From positions 186,001 through 250,000 of the forward strand of contig WARS01000009.1 in assembly GCA_008933995.1 (NCBI GenBank): a stretch of 64,000 nucleotides of DNA, written 5' to 3'. Under the pieces are notes generated by a model that saw nothing but the letters and a program-made list of their open reading frames with translations, ran no database searches and had not been told where the DNA came from. The position numbers and the translations under genes were made by a program. Shown here piece by piece: positions 1-12,900 of the stretch (its first letter is position 1; the number at the start of each line of letters is the position of its first letter). This stretch comes from Datnioides undecimradiatus (Eukaryota; Chordata; Actinopteri; Lobotiformes; Datnioididae).

Positions 1-766
1 ACATGCAACAATTGGCTCGAAATAAAACGATGCATGCATACAGGAATATGAATTTAAGATAAGAGAAAGTAACATTAAACCAGTGAAAATGTTTGTTTTA
101 AGACTTAAATCTGCAGGAGTCAGCAAAACCCCCAAATTCATGTCACCCTGCTAAGCCGCTCCAACCAAAGCCGTAAGTTTGAGAGTCAGGAGGAGCTGGC
201 TGCCCTGCGAACCTCATGCCTCATAGTCATCATTTGTATTATATGCAATTAAAGGCAAAGGAGATATTTGGAACAAGCGAATCAGGCTTTTGCCGTTTGG
301 AGCGATGTGCATGCACATGTCTCAAATGACCCATGATCTAAATCATGAAAACAGCCAATAGGAGGTGCACAAGACTTCTGACCAGCTGAATTACAATATT
401 CAGCACCAACAGCCTAATGCCGCTTTGATTACAGCAGGAGTGCTCAGGTCGGTGGGACCTGTGCAGGGGGTGTCAGCCAATCAGAGAGCCGGCTCTTGAG
501 CATCAGGCGTGACTGTGTCTGCGCCCTCAGAGACTACGGTTGCTATACAATGTACGCAGTCAGACTGACGTGAACTTTGTCTGCACATATCATTAGGGGA
601 CTCACAGGTCAGGACAAATAAAATAAACAGGATGATTTTGGAAATATTAACATTTTATTTTGAGTGTGTTTATGTCTGCGAACCTTATTCCAGCACGTGC
701 AGGAAGTCAGACTGGTGCCGGCTGGCTGGCATGCACTGTGGGCAGTGTGTGACTGAATTTTTGTGC

Positions 767-811
<45 letters not shown>

Positions 812-989
812 ATACTTTGCCAACAGAGGTAGAATGCTCCTGGACTTCCTCCAGGAAGTTTCCCAGCAGGCTCCAGTCTGCCATGACAGATTACAGACTC
901 ACTGATTATCTCTCAGAGCTGCAGGGATTCAGGAATTCACCTGGAGGAACAGAGAGAACACACACACACACACACACACACACAGACCT

Positions 990-1020
<31 letters not shown>

Positions 1021-2697
1021 TGGTCATATTTTGTTTAATATAAATGAACATGATCAGATTTTGATGTAAGAATGCAAAAAATGCTTTTTTTTGGCCATAT
1101 GTTGTTAAGTAGGGGCACAATTTGACGGGATGAGAACTAAACGGTTTAAAAATGTATTTTTCATTTCATCATGACTTTAAACTTTGCGTTTAGGCTTCAC
1201 GTCCAACACGGATCTCTTAAAATTATTTCGATTTTAATTCAGTTATTTGTGCATGGCTGCACAATGCGAACATGTAGAGATATGTGATGTAAATGTGTTG
1301 ATATTGTATTGTATTATAAAACTCCATGAACCAGATTTTATCAGTGATGAATGGACGTGGATGGAAACGTGCATTAATTACCAATTTAACTGAATTTTTG
1401 CATTTTTAATGGTTCTTGCTGTAACCTCACAGGCCAGTGTGGGATTGTCTTTGTGCGTATGTGTGTGTCCTGGTATTATCTTGACCCCGCGACCCTCTCT
1501 TCACCCCGGTCCCGACCCCATTAATAAAAAAGTCTGTACCCGTGTCTCAGTTTAGCCTCCCTCTCGGTTCCCACACTCCACCCCCCGTCTGTCTCTGGGG
1601 AAGGAAAAACTAGACGTCCACTGTAAACACGCAGTCTGTCTCTGTCCTTTACTGTCACTGTGGAAACGTACGGCTATGTTTGTGTATCCAGCGTGTACGA
1701 CTACTACTGTTATCACAAATACAAAAACAAGACCAGGACTCTTGGGCCAATGCTAATGCTCTGTTGATTTCATAGTAATCTGCTAAGTGCGCTCAAATGA
1801 CATTAATGTTTGGTGTTTATGATGCAGGAGGGTTTTCTTTTAGAGCTGTGACTCACTGTAAGTGGACTTTTCTTTATTTGAAACACTTTATTGTCATTTA
1901 TTAAGCATAGATTTGGTATCTTCCACTGCCTCAGGCTAACTTTGATGTGCAAGCTCCTGTATTTGTCCCGTAAAAGTCGTCTTTTTAATGCAGCACTGTT
2001 CAATGGGGTCATTTTCTACAGTTTAAAGGCTTAAAGGTGTGAATGTATTGAGACGTGATGCAGAGTCTTGCAGACAGCAGTGAGTCCACCACACACACAG
2101 GAATAATTCATTTCTTTACTCTGCTTAACCTTATTTAACTGGGATGTCCCTTAGATTCATTCTATGTTTTGCAAGAGGTTTTGTGTTTTTTATCCCAAGG
2201 TTTGTGCCGACTTCAGGTTTTAAACGTGTTCCTTTAAGCGTCTCACTGCAACGATCAGTTCTCAGAGTCTGTCTCAGAGGACTCGATTTACACACCATCA
2301 TAATTTCATAATTCCAGATGAAAAAATAAAATGAGAGAAAACCACATCTTAGGAGAATTTAAGCGTTTAAGATCAGCTCCGGGGTTTATTTTTGTTTTTT
2401 TGGATGGTCTCTTCTTTATTAAATGTCGCTTAAATGCCCCTCCCTTCCTGTTTTTGTAAAACCCAAAGGCTTTGAACAAACTGTGTGTGTGCGTCTCTCT
2501 GTATGTGTGTGTGTGTGTGTCTCTGTGTATGTGTGTATTTATGTCTTTCACAAGTGCTCCCACCATCATTAATAACAATATTACTTCCTTGTATAGACTT
2601 TCACCTGACCTTTGTCTACAAGTGTGTGTATCTCTGTGTGTGTGTGTATGTGTGCCCCCATTATCCAGCACTTAGTATTGTTCTGCATCCTGTCTTG

Positions 2698-2736
<39 letters not shown>

Positions 2737-4263
2737 CGGACCTCGCTCTTGTTCCTCTTCTGGTTTACAATAATAAATGATGGAGCGCTGACATAGCTCA
2801 GACCTGAGGATGTTTTTAGTCTGATAATGAGCTTTATTTATAACTCAAACTAGTAATCTTCCACAATTGAAGTTATTAATAGGTCGGCGCAATAAAAAAT
2901 AGAAACAAATTTAGAAACTTTAATCTGAAACCGTTAAAATAAATCAAACTCTTCCATCTGTTTTCTCCAGACTTGGACCCAAACTGTGGTTTGGGAGCGT
3001 TTGAACGCACGAACGCGATTGATGCATTTCAGGAAATAATCATGACATGACTTTGAAAAACTTGCTCAGACTGAGCCTCGATGTGTTTTATATCGTGTGA
3101 AGTTATGGAAACATGTTTCCTTGTGTTTCACACTGCTGAATGAAATGTATCTAGTCTTGAATAAAACATCAGATATCAAGCCTCTTTATATAAAACCTTT
3201 ATTTTAAAGCACACAGATGCTGTTTATGATCAAAAAGTACTGATGTTACACTGTGAAAGTATGCAGTGCAGTATTTTTCATTTTGCTGCTGCAGATGAGC
3301 TCATTTGAACTATTTATCCGTATACTGTTGTTCATACACTGTTAGTCTCGTGTTTGTGGCGTCGCCGCCCCGCGTGAACCACGAATCCCGGCTTTTCCTG
3401 ATAACAGCAGCCTTTTTTTGGCTTTGTCATGATGCGTTTTCCAGCCGAGGGCTTTAAATAGTTTATTTAGATTAAGAAGGAAGGGTTTTTTATTAACCCA
3501 TCAAATAACTCATCATCCTTCAGCTCTCTTTCAAAGTCACCACATATGGAGATGAGGGGTTTTCTGTGAAATCTCAAAAGGGATTAGTAACTGAACTCCA
3601 GTAAAGTACCAGCACCCTAGAACTTGTACTTGTACAAACTTAAGTGGATATAAAGTGTTTTCACCATGACAGCGATCAAATCAAACAATGAACTAGTAGA
3701 ATCAACTAAAACCACCAGAAATCTGTGATATTGAATATGTGAGTCAATATTATACAATATTATATATACATAAGGATGAGCTTCGGGCGGCCCGCTGTGC
3801 TAAAGCATCCACCTGACGGACGTGAGCGCACACTTTACCTGATTTAGGATACAGAGGCAGGAAGTCGCAGTCGTGAAAATCCTGACAAAGCCTGTAAAGC
3901 GGCCGCTCGCCCCTTCCTCAGCAGCTACTGTCGCGGTGCCTTTGAGCAGGGCACTTCTTCCCCTCCCTCTGGCTCTCAGCAGCAGCAGCAGCAGCAGGAG
4001 GTGTCCAGATGTGGTCCAGCTGTTTAAGGCGTGATAAGGTCCAATAACTCTCCCTGCAGCAGCCGCAGGTCGGTCGGGTGTTTGTGCGGTTTGTGAGGTC
4101 AAACCAAACCAGAGGCGGCTTCAGAGAGGACGACAGGCGAGGAGACGTGTGAGGAAATGCTGAGGTGAGCTCCTTCAGTTGAGCTGACAGCAGCAGACAG
4201 ATGACAGCAGTTTGTGTCCACAGGTCTGAACTGAAATATGTGTGGGACTGAAGTTTCTACCAG

Positions 4264-4303
<40 letters not shown>

Positions 4304-4714
4304 CCTCCCTCCCTCTCTCCATCTCCTACATGTTCAGCAGAGGAAGTGGGCCTGGTGCCCCACTGCCTGCTATTCAACTCCTATGTATGTTCATGTGTGT
4401 GTTTGTGGTGTCTGGCATCTAAAGGAAGTCAGATATTGTATTAGGACACAATGGCTGGAGGTGCTAGTCCCACTCCATTCTTCTCCATATGTCTCTCATT
4501 GTCTCCCTGCTCGGCCTCTTTGCTGGTGTGAATGGGTCCAGACATAAATGTGAAATCCACAAACAACAGTTTACACCCTCCGTCGGCATGTGATTATTGT
4601 TTCCATCAACTTGTGCTAAATCCAGATATTAATATCACTAATAATGATGATTTAAAGAGCATCAAATCCTCTGAAACACACCATAATAATCGCTGCCTCC
4701 CACTAAAAGGATTA

Positions 4715-4960
4715 GTTTAACATTTTAAGATAAACGATAGATGAGAATATTGATTTGAGTGAGCAACAGGTTAGCTTAGCTTAGCATAAAGACTGCAGAC
4801 GGAGGGAAACAGCTAGCCTGACTCTGAATACCAGCAGCCGTCGAGCTCAGTAGTTATATCTGAAAAACACAACAAGTAGAGGTTTGAGTGGGTTGTCCGA
4901 CTATTTGTTGTCGGGGCTCAAACACTTCCTGGATTCTCTGCTGGTTGCCAGGCAACTGTT
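4715..4960. repeat. Teleost interspersed repeat (TTAGCTTAGCATAAAGAC family)
   Basis: The stretch contains ggttagcttagcttagcat at about 4770-4789, followed by an aagactg...gggaaacagctagcctg core and later ggttgccaggcaactgtt. I recognise this string from memory as a very common non-coding repeat of percomorph genomes, usually with a palindromic layout. The copy is degenerate. The exact family name is not known to me, and the boundaries are approximate. Confidence 0.65.
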
Positions 4961-5004
4961 CACATCCAAGCAGTCTGGTTTTATTACTTTATGAAAGAGC
5001 GAAT

Positions 5005-5310
5005 CAAATCATTTCTACACCCATACTCATCCTTCCCTTCCCAGCGTGTAGGAGAATCTATTGTGACTGTGAAACATGCAAAGGCACGGTTTGTCTCTTC
5101 TGGGCTACCGTAGGTGCAACATGTTTGGCTCCATGGAAGCTGATCTGCTCCCTGTGTGGACGTAAAGGCTCATTTAAACGTCACAAAAACACAACAATTC
5201 TTATTTCCAGGTGATTGTACACTAATAAAAGCATAGTTATGAAGACGATGTTACATCTTAGGCTGATAGATCCTCCTCAATCCTGCATATCTGACCGTTA
5301 ATGTGAAATG
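5005..5310 (+). repeat. Second teleost interspersed repeat, adjacent copy
   Basis: Landmarks are gcgtgtaggagaa, tctgggctaccgtaggtgcaac, a gctcatttaaacgt segment, cacaacaattcttatttcca, ggtgattgtacactaat, and gatagatcctcctcaatcctgca. In this order they match a repeat I remember as frequent in percomorph introns and UTRs. It follows directly on the previous repeat, so one may have inserted beside or into the other. A 108-codon open frame over both is an artefact of the repeats. Confidence 0.6.
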
Positions 5311-5498
5311 TTATGTCACTTTCATGAAATTATAAGTTTGTTTGCACCATAATATGTAACGTTTCCTGTCTTTTTATCTATTTTTCCATTGCCAGTGTGG
5401 GATCATGCCCTTAAGCAGAGGAGAGGTAAATTGTTTTTTGGGTCGGATTAACAAATATATAGATATGATGATCAAGACTAAAAAATAATGCAACACGT

Positions 5499-5578
5499 CA
5501 TCAGAGTGACAGCAGAGTGCATCAGAGTGACAGCAGAGTGCATCAGAGTGACAGCAGAGTGCATCAGAGTGACAACAG
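5499..5578. repeat. 21-base minisatellite, about 3.8 copies
   Basis: The unit catcagagtgacagcagagtg is repeated head to tail, with the last copy diverging (acaacag). Its length is divisible by three, so the reverse strand reads as a short repeated peptide frame, but nothing else suggests coding. Confidence 0.85.
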
Positions 5579-7143
5579 TTCACGGCTGCGGGATGACACA
5601 GGGGTTAAACGCTGTGACAGCGTTTCGCCCGCGGCCTCTTTAATCGGCGTGGATAATTCGCGGAGGCTGTGACTTTCTTCTGGAGAACTTGTGACGATGT
5701 CAAATGCACACTGGTTTCCCCGGGGCTTTCACCGCTCTGTGTGTGTGTGAGTGTGTGAGTGTGTGCTTGCGGTGAGGGAGAATTCATCTGAGACAGTGGT
5801 TACGCCATGTGACACCTCAGAACATGCTGCCGACCCGCAACGCATGACCAGGAGCTCTTTGTCATTGTTTATTTAAACCGAATGTAATGTAAATTTATGC
5901 ATTTACGTCGCTGATCTGTGATGATGCGCTGATGCAGCTGCGACCCGAGTGTCTGCAACACTGAATTAACAGTCAAGTGATGCCATTCAGCTCCACTCCG
6001 TCTCTCAGTCTGACCCTCTGCCACATTTCATAAAAGTCGTCAGGAGGTTGAAACAAAAACAATAAAACGCTAAAAAAAGCTGCAGATTCTCAGCCAGACA
6101 CAACTTTAAAAGCGCCTCTTCTTCCTGAAACTCATGACCCTGTCATCAAAGCTGAACTTCTGAACAACAAATTTATGCTTTTCACCGAGTCGGCAGCGTC
6201 TGCAGCGGCGAGAGACAAGGCGTCGTCTTGTTCCAGACCGCCTCAGGTGGTTGGAGCTTGTGCCAAACATCACAATGAAACTTTGTGTGAAACCATTTGT
6301 CATCCCGAGGTGAATCTGGAAAACCTTGATCCACCGAACGTGTGTGGGCTTTTTAATTTGTCAGCTGAACGTGCAGTTTCACAGTATTTGACCCGCTCAG
6401 AGTTCAAACCTGCCATGTTCTGGGTTTAAAACAAACACTGTGACACAGTTTAGAGTCATGGACTGTGATTCCTATTTGTGTTCCTCACTCAAAGTAACAA
6501 AACACATCAAACACAACACAATGAAGGATTAAAAAAAGGATTATCTGCTGGGATTAACAACCCAAAGTGGACTTTTGAAGAATCCAACCCTTAAAACCTC
6601 TGATTATTTATGAAAAAGTCAGATTTTATATCATCTTTTACTACATTTATAACTTATGTCAACACCTATTTAGTTAAGTGCAACAGCATTACACATTATA
6701 TTCTTTATATTCTTATATTAATGTTTAGATTCTAGCATCGCTGCGGCTAACAGCCTGTAGCACTGCATGCTGCGGAGTAACAGTTTAATTAAAAGACAGC
6801 CTCAGCTCCGGGCAGTCATGTGTTTGTGAAAGTCTAATTTTACACTTTCGCTGCTTTGAACGGAGCTGTTTTGCATTTTGGTTGTTTGACGTCGCGCGTG
6901 AAGCAAATCGTGATGAGTCATGAACGACGGCGCCCTGCGAAACAATCATCAGTTCGATCAGCAGTCACTTGACAGACAGCTATTTGTTTAACGTTTACTG
7001 AGTTATTCATCGGGTCAAGAGGATTTGCTGCTTTTCTAGTAAAATGACATATTGAAAATGTCACACTGGAACCAGGGAATGTTATACATTTATTAATAAC
7101 AATAAAACATTTATTGATTTTTGCTTTATTTTTATTTTGCTTT

Positions 7144-7577
7144 ACAAAAAGTAGTGGAATGTAACTAAATACTGTACTATACACTCAAATACTGTGCTTA
7201 AGAACAGTTTTAATGTACATGCACTTGAACATTTCGATATTCTGCCACATTTCTGAGGCAGATATTACTTTTTTTTTTACTTGATTACATCCATTTAATG
7301 ACTTTAGCTGCAGATTTAGATTATTAATATAAAACATGAATGAACTCATAAATCGTTAAACTGTCAAGCTGCATATAAAGTCATTAAAATGAGCAGATGA
7401 ACAAGTTAGTGCATCAACTGTTAGAATCCAAATAACGAAATATATTCATTTTTACTTTTAGTACATTAAGTGTATTTTAAATGCTTTTTAAAATATAATT
7501 AAGATTTTAAGTGCAGGGCCTTTACTTGTAATAGAGTATTTGTTTCTGAGTACTGAGTACTTATTCCATCACCAATT
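7144..7577. repeat. Teleost AAGTAC-rich interspersed repeat
   Basis: It begins tagtggaatgtaacta, continues through tactgtgcttaag, cactacattt-like and tagctgcagatttagatta segments, and ends ggcctttacttgtaatagag...ctgagtacttattccatcacc. This order matches a very common percomorph repeat rich in AAGTAC-type words. Shorter relatives lie near 10225-10300, 13920-14045 and 48955-49085. Confidence 0.65.
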
Positions 7578-7790
7578 ATAGATGATGTTTGAAGGGGTTT
7601 AAAGCTGGTTCAATGATGTAAAGGCACAAAGAGCGTGTGCGCAGACGTTTTAGTTGTTGTCATCGTCCCCTGTCTCACACCTCACGAGTGTGTGAATGCG
7701 CGTGTGCATCTCAGTGTGTCTTTTGCATGTATCACACCCTGTTATCGTGCATGCATTAAGAAGCACTGACAACATACCTTTCCATAAAAG

Positions 7791-7792
<2 letters not shown>

Positions 7793-7842
<50 letters not shown>
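7793..7842. repeat. (CA)n microsatellite
   Basis: About 24 uninterrupted CA units, continuing into cgcaagcg. A 163-codon forward frame across it is a repeat artefact. Confidence 0.95.
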
Positions 7843-7844
<2 letters not shown>

Positions 7845-9495
7845 AGCGATGTGCACACACCTGGCTGACCTCAGTGTTTCTATTTTCTTAGGGAGGCTCC
7901 ATTGGTGTTGCGCGCACACCAGGAGGTGGGTTTATCTGAGCTGCGTGGCGCCTCTGACACACACAGCTGGACAAGTCACACCAGAGAGGAACAACTCTGA
8001 AGCTGAGCTGAGAACAGTGATGGGCTCAAGGCTTGTGTTCGTTTCTCGACAGAGAGCACCGAGAGCCTTTCTGCAGGTCATTGAAGGTGAATGTGAAACG
8101 ATCACATCTGGTTATCACAAACCTGGAGATATCACCTGGGTGTCACCGCCTGGTTTGGCGCTTTACCCACTGCTGGTGCAACACTAGTTGTCATTTAAAT
8201 CATGGATAGCCCATTGCTAGCGTTGGTGCGGGATGACGTCACAGTAACGCAGCAATTCCATATGCATCGCGGGGCACGGTGACGCTGCCCTGCTGGTCAC
8301 AGTGTGGCACCGCAACAGCCCAAAATGACTTTATGACCCCCCTATTCATACACTGTACATATCTGTCCTATTGTGTAACTGCTGTTTATACTATACCATA
8401 CCTGTAACGGTTAGCCACCTGACGCTGCTGCATATGTTCATAATACTGTATATGTAGAAACATGTTCATTTGCTGCCTTAGCGCCTCTGGTTAGACGCCA
8501 AACTGCGTTTCTGCGTCTCTGTGCTTGCAGTTTTGTAAATTGTTGAGTTAATCTCATTCAGTTCAGGTTGTTTTGTGTTAGTTTGTTGATAATTACGGTT
8601 GCTGAGTGTGGTGTGTTTGCGGCCACTTCGAATCTGTAAAACACAACACGGGTGACAAATAGCAGTGTTCTCAGGCTCCCTGATACAGTGAGTTTAAACG
8701 CGGTTGAGAGACGGTGACGAGGCTCAAACTGTTTCTTCTTTTCTATAGGTAAGTGCACTAATAACTTCATTCCTCCTCCTCCTCTCTCTTCCTCCTCCTC
8801 TCCCTCGGCGGTGAGACGATGTCTGAGCATGCTCAGGCGGTCGCGTGCCTTTAACTTATCATTCTTCAAGGGACAGTGTGTGTGTTTCTCAGGGAGGCTG
8901 CGTGTCGGGGGGAGGTGGAGGAGGGATGGAGGAGGGAGGAGGGCAAAGGTGTGTGACTTCTGGACAGCTGGTCTCCTTTCTCTATCAGCATCCATCCTCC
9001 TCCTCCTCCTCCTCCTCCTTCTTGTAACTCAGGACGCTGTTTCACTGCAGAGCAAAGCAGCAGGCGGCTTCAGCTTACCGCCGGCTGGACGAACTGCCCA
9101 TCTGAATGGGATTCAAGACCAATAATTTGGATATCTGGATAAGGAGTTTCCCACCTGAGTGTCAGGATTACCCTTTCACTGACTTGCTCTGATGAGACAC
9201 TGTGGAGTGGATCCTCCAGGCTGTGTTGATGCTTATTGGCTGAGGCTCCTGGACAAACTGTGTTTGCACGTATCGTTCGCTTTTAATATCACTGTCGCGG
9301 TCAGCTGTAGTAGCATTTATAGTAGCAGTCGTGGGTGGAAAGTGTACTATTGTATTCACAGTGATAGAAGTAGTGGTACTGGAAGTATAACAGTAAAATG
9401 AATAAATAGTTTTACTACTGTTGAAATATATTTATTTAATGGTTAATGCTTTTTAAAAAATGACTATTTTATGTTTTAGATAACTAATAAAACCG

Positions 9496-9932
9496 ATGTT
9501 TACTCCTCTCCTACTCTTGTGTCCTATCCTCTGCTCTCCCCACCTCATCCTCCCTCCCTCTCCTCCCTCTCCTCCCTCTCCCTCCTCCTCTCCCTCTTCC
9601 TCTGGCACCCTTCTCTCCTCTTTCCCTCGGCTCTCCTTTGTCCCTTTCTCCTTTTCCCTTCTCTTTGCTCCCTCTCCTCTCCTCTCCCTCTCCTGTCCTG
9701 TTCTCTCATCTCCTCTGCTCTCCTCCTCCTCTCCTCCTTCTTCCTCTCTCCTGCCCCATCCTCTCCCTCTCTCCTCTCCTCCTCTCCTCCTCTCCTGTCC
9801 TGTTCTGTTCTCCTGTCCTGTCTCTCCCTGTCCTGTCCTTGTCCTGTCCTGTCCTGTCCTGTCCTGTCCTGTCCCTCTCCTCTCCTCTCCTCTCCTCCTG
9901 TTCTGTCCTCTCTCCTCTCCTCTCCTCTCCAG
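9496..9932 (+). repeat. Polypyrimidine tract leading into the fstl1 splice acceptor
   Basis: More than 400 bases are almost purely C and T on the plus strand, built from tcctctc, tcctcctc and a run of tgtcc/cctgt pentamers near 9838-9882. The tract ends at the acceptor ctctcctctccag immediately before the fstl1 start codon at 9933, and the same composition continues into the signal-peptide codons. Open frames on both strands here are low-complexity artefacts. Such purine/pyrimidine mirror sequence could adopt triplex DNA. Confidence 0.85.
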
Positions 9933-12900
9933 ATGCTGACCGTCTCTGTGCTCCTGCTGCTGCTGCTCCTCCTCTCCTCTCCTCCTGTCTCCTCCTCTCC
10001 TCTGGCCAAGGTAAACTCACGGTTGTTTTTCCTTTAAGTTTGCATGTTTCCACCTGTGATACATAAGTGATTTGATATTATAGCAACGCTCACTTGATCC
10101 AATCATGAGTATAAGTGTCAAACTATGACTTCAGTTCACGAGAAAAACTCAAAACCACTTCAAAAATCACCAAATTAGGAGATTTTCACTGAACAGGAAG
10201 GGTATGAACAACCGTAATCTGAAAATAAACAAGTAACTAAAGCTGTCAGACAAAAGTAATCGAGTAAAAAGTACAATGTTTGCAACGCAGTTAACAAAAT
10301 AATGCACTTTCCACTAACGTTGTGTTTCTGAGCTGTTACATCTGCGTGAAAACAAGAGTATTGACTGTAAAACGGGGGGTAACAGTGAATTTGGTAAAAC
10401 ATCAGCGAGAACATGTGACTGCTGCAGGTACAGCGACGACTTTAGGGCTGAAACGTTCGGAATTTTCAGTTTTCACATTTTCTTCTGCACAAGACCGGCG
10501 TAAATCCTTCGCATGAAGTCACCCAGAAAAGACCGATGTTGACCTCTGACCGCAGGAAAAACAGCTGAATATGGAACGCCCCTTACCCTGTGTGTGTGTG
10601 TGCGCATGAGTGTATCCTTGGGTCAAGGGAGTACATGATTCGGCAAGTGAGCAGGTCTTCAGGTATGTGCATGATTAGGACTGTCAGCAGCTCGTCTCTA
10701 ATCTCAGCCCCTCCAGCTGTAAACACACTCTGCTGCGTGTTGGTGTCCTCTGCAGCTGTTTTCTCACCGCCCGGGCAAAAATACAAATCAGAGCAGGAAC
10801 GAAACAGCTGCCCCAGATTTAAAATTAAAGTAAAAGTGGCGACGGCGATCTCAAACTGTCCTGTCTGCATGTCAGAAATAAGAGTATATATGATCTGATG
10901 CTATGCAAACTGTGCAAATGAGTGATACGTCTCAACTTTAGCTGGACTGCCATCCTCTCAGGATGAACTGTACTCACTCTGATGATCTGATGATGATGAT
11001 GATGATGGTCTGATGATGATGATGATGATGATGATGGTCTGGTCTTTTAGCTCAAACTTGTTTTTTATCCAATAGTTTGTTTCATGACCTGCAAATCAAA
11101 TTACACTCCCATCAGCCTCAGCTGTACTTTGTCCTAATTATTCAAGTGCTAGCATGCTAACGTGCTAAATGAAGATGACGAATATGGGAAATACACTTTC
11201 TTAGCTGGGCATTTTTGCGTTGAGCTCAAAGCAGCATTGTTCCTTTACGGGACTTTTAAGTTCCTGTAGTAAATAACACACACACAGCGTAATTGTGTGT
11301 GTGTGTGTGTTTCTGCAGTCAGCTGCTAACAGCAGGTTAGCTGTGCAGCAGATGTCAGCTGGAGGCAACAGATGTAGCTATTGTGTGTGTGTGTGTGTGT
11401 GTGTGTACATTTGTGCATCTTTGTGTGGAAGAATTAGAGTTTTTTTAAATACTGAGCGAAGACATTTAGCCAAAAAACTGAAAATATATGGAAAGTGACA
11501 ACTTCCTGTCAAGCGTGTGGTTGGGATAATGCAGTAAGACACTACAGGTCCTCACAAGTACAAAGGTGTGTGTGCGTGTCGGCTTTGCTGACCTGTAAGT
11601 ACAGAGGAACGTGTGGAACGTGAATGTAAACACCTGTTCAGGAGGATCTAAGTTTCTGACCCTGAGTGTGTTGAAGTGTGTGTCTTGTACGTTCAGATGT
11701 CAGTTTATTAGGTACGCCTTTCACACAAACAGTGCAGTCTGCAACAACGGTCCTGCAATAAGCAAACCCACAGCAAGGGTTATAATGTTGCATGTCTAAA
11801 TGTGTGTATTCCTGTTTGCGTTTCAATATTCAATATGATCAAAAACAAGGAACACCTTCAGGAACATGTTGATTTATTCAGTTTCGTATAGTGTTTTCCT
11901 TATGAGCTCTGTTATTAGACCTTCAAAATAGCTTTTTGTCACTAACATTTCACTCATTGGTGACATGCAGCATTAAAAAAGCCAAACTGGAGGCCTGATT
12001 TTGCAGAAATACTTTGACTTGTTGTGCTTAACGTAGTTAATAGTCATAGATGAATGAAATATTCAGAATTTATGTATGTCAGCATTTATTTTCACTCGTA
12101 CTGCAGGTAAACCGGGACTCATTTTTAGGTTTTGGGGTAAAAATGGACAGAAATGACGACCACAACACAAAAAAGGGCCGACTACTGAGGAAATAAGAGC
12201 GTCACAGTGAGCCGTGCCGCTGTCCATCTGCCTCAGTGTGTGTGTGTGTGTGTTAAGAGAGTCATTGTCATTCAAAACGGCATGTGTCTCTCCCAGTGGG
12301 GGGGTCAAAGGTCACCATCTGGAGCCTGAAGCACACACATACTAGCACACACACACACACACACACTTCTCATTTGTTTACTATCTAAAACAGAAATGCC
12401 ATGATGATGTGACGCGTCTCTCTTTCTCTCTGTGTCTCAGGATCAGTCAGTGTGTGCGAGGACTTTCTGCGGTGCAGGTCGAGAGTGTGTGTCGACTGAA
12501 AGAGGAGAACCGGTCTGTCGCTGTTTACAGGTAATTGTTTACCTGAAGCATCCAACACTAGTGTTGGGCTTGAAGCCACAGTCAGCCTTTGTACTGCATT
12601 GTTCTTCTTTAATCCAGCTGATTTGACTTTCTGTCGTGTTCTCTTGTTAAAACTAAAACTAGTAACTTGTAACTTGTGTCTCTGCAGCAGTGTGATGTGA
12701 CGGAGCACTGGGTGTGTGGCAGTAACGGCAGGTCCTACAGAAACCACTGCGAGCTGCACAGGGACGCCTGCGTCACCCAGACCAAGATCCACGTGGAGCA
12801 CGGAGGACGCTGTCTGGGTCGGCGCACACAAACGCACACTCATACACACCTACACTACACCGCAAAGCCAAAACACTGTAACTAAATATGAGTTGTAACC

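Larger units (their letters stand above)
1..9932. other. Gene-poor 5' flank of fstl1
   Basis: I see no coding exon with family resemblance in this stretch. It holds (TG)n/(CA)n tracts near 773-810, 958-1016, 2485-2660, 2700-2734 and 7793-7842, a (CT)n tract near 4268-4302, a 21-base minisatellite near 5499-5578, three recognisable interspersed repeats listed separately, a (TCC)n run near 8995-9021, and a long CT-rich block from about 9496. The non-coding first exon and promoter of fstl1 should lie here, since the start codon of that gene sits at a splice acceptor, but I could not place them. Confidence 0.6.

Noticed and set aside
4888..5214. A 108-codon frame with several cysteines
   Set aside because: It spans two adjacent interspersed repeats and resembles no family I know.
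8558..9125. Frames of 104 and 145 codons on opposite strands
   Set aside because: They are driven by (TCC)n and purine/pyrimidine runs, with no domain resemblance and no splice support. They could lie near the untranslated first exon of fstl1, but I cannot show it.
9496..10066. Overlapping 115-172 codon frames on both strands upstream of fstl1
   Set aside because: They arise from the CT-rich tract, which lacks stop codons by composition. Only 9933-10010 is coding, shown by its exact join to the fstl1 exons.
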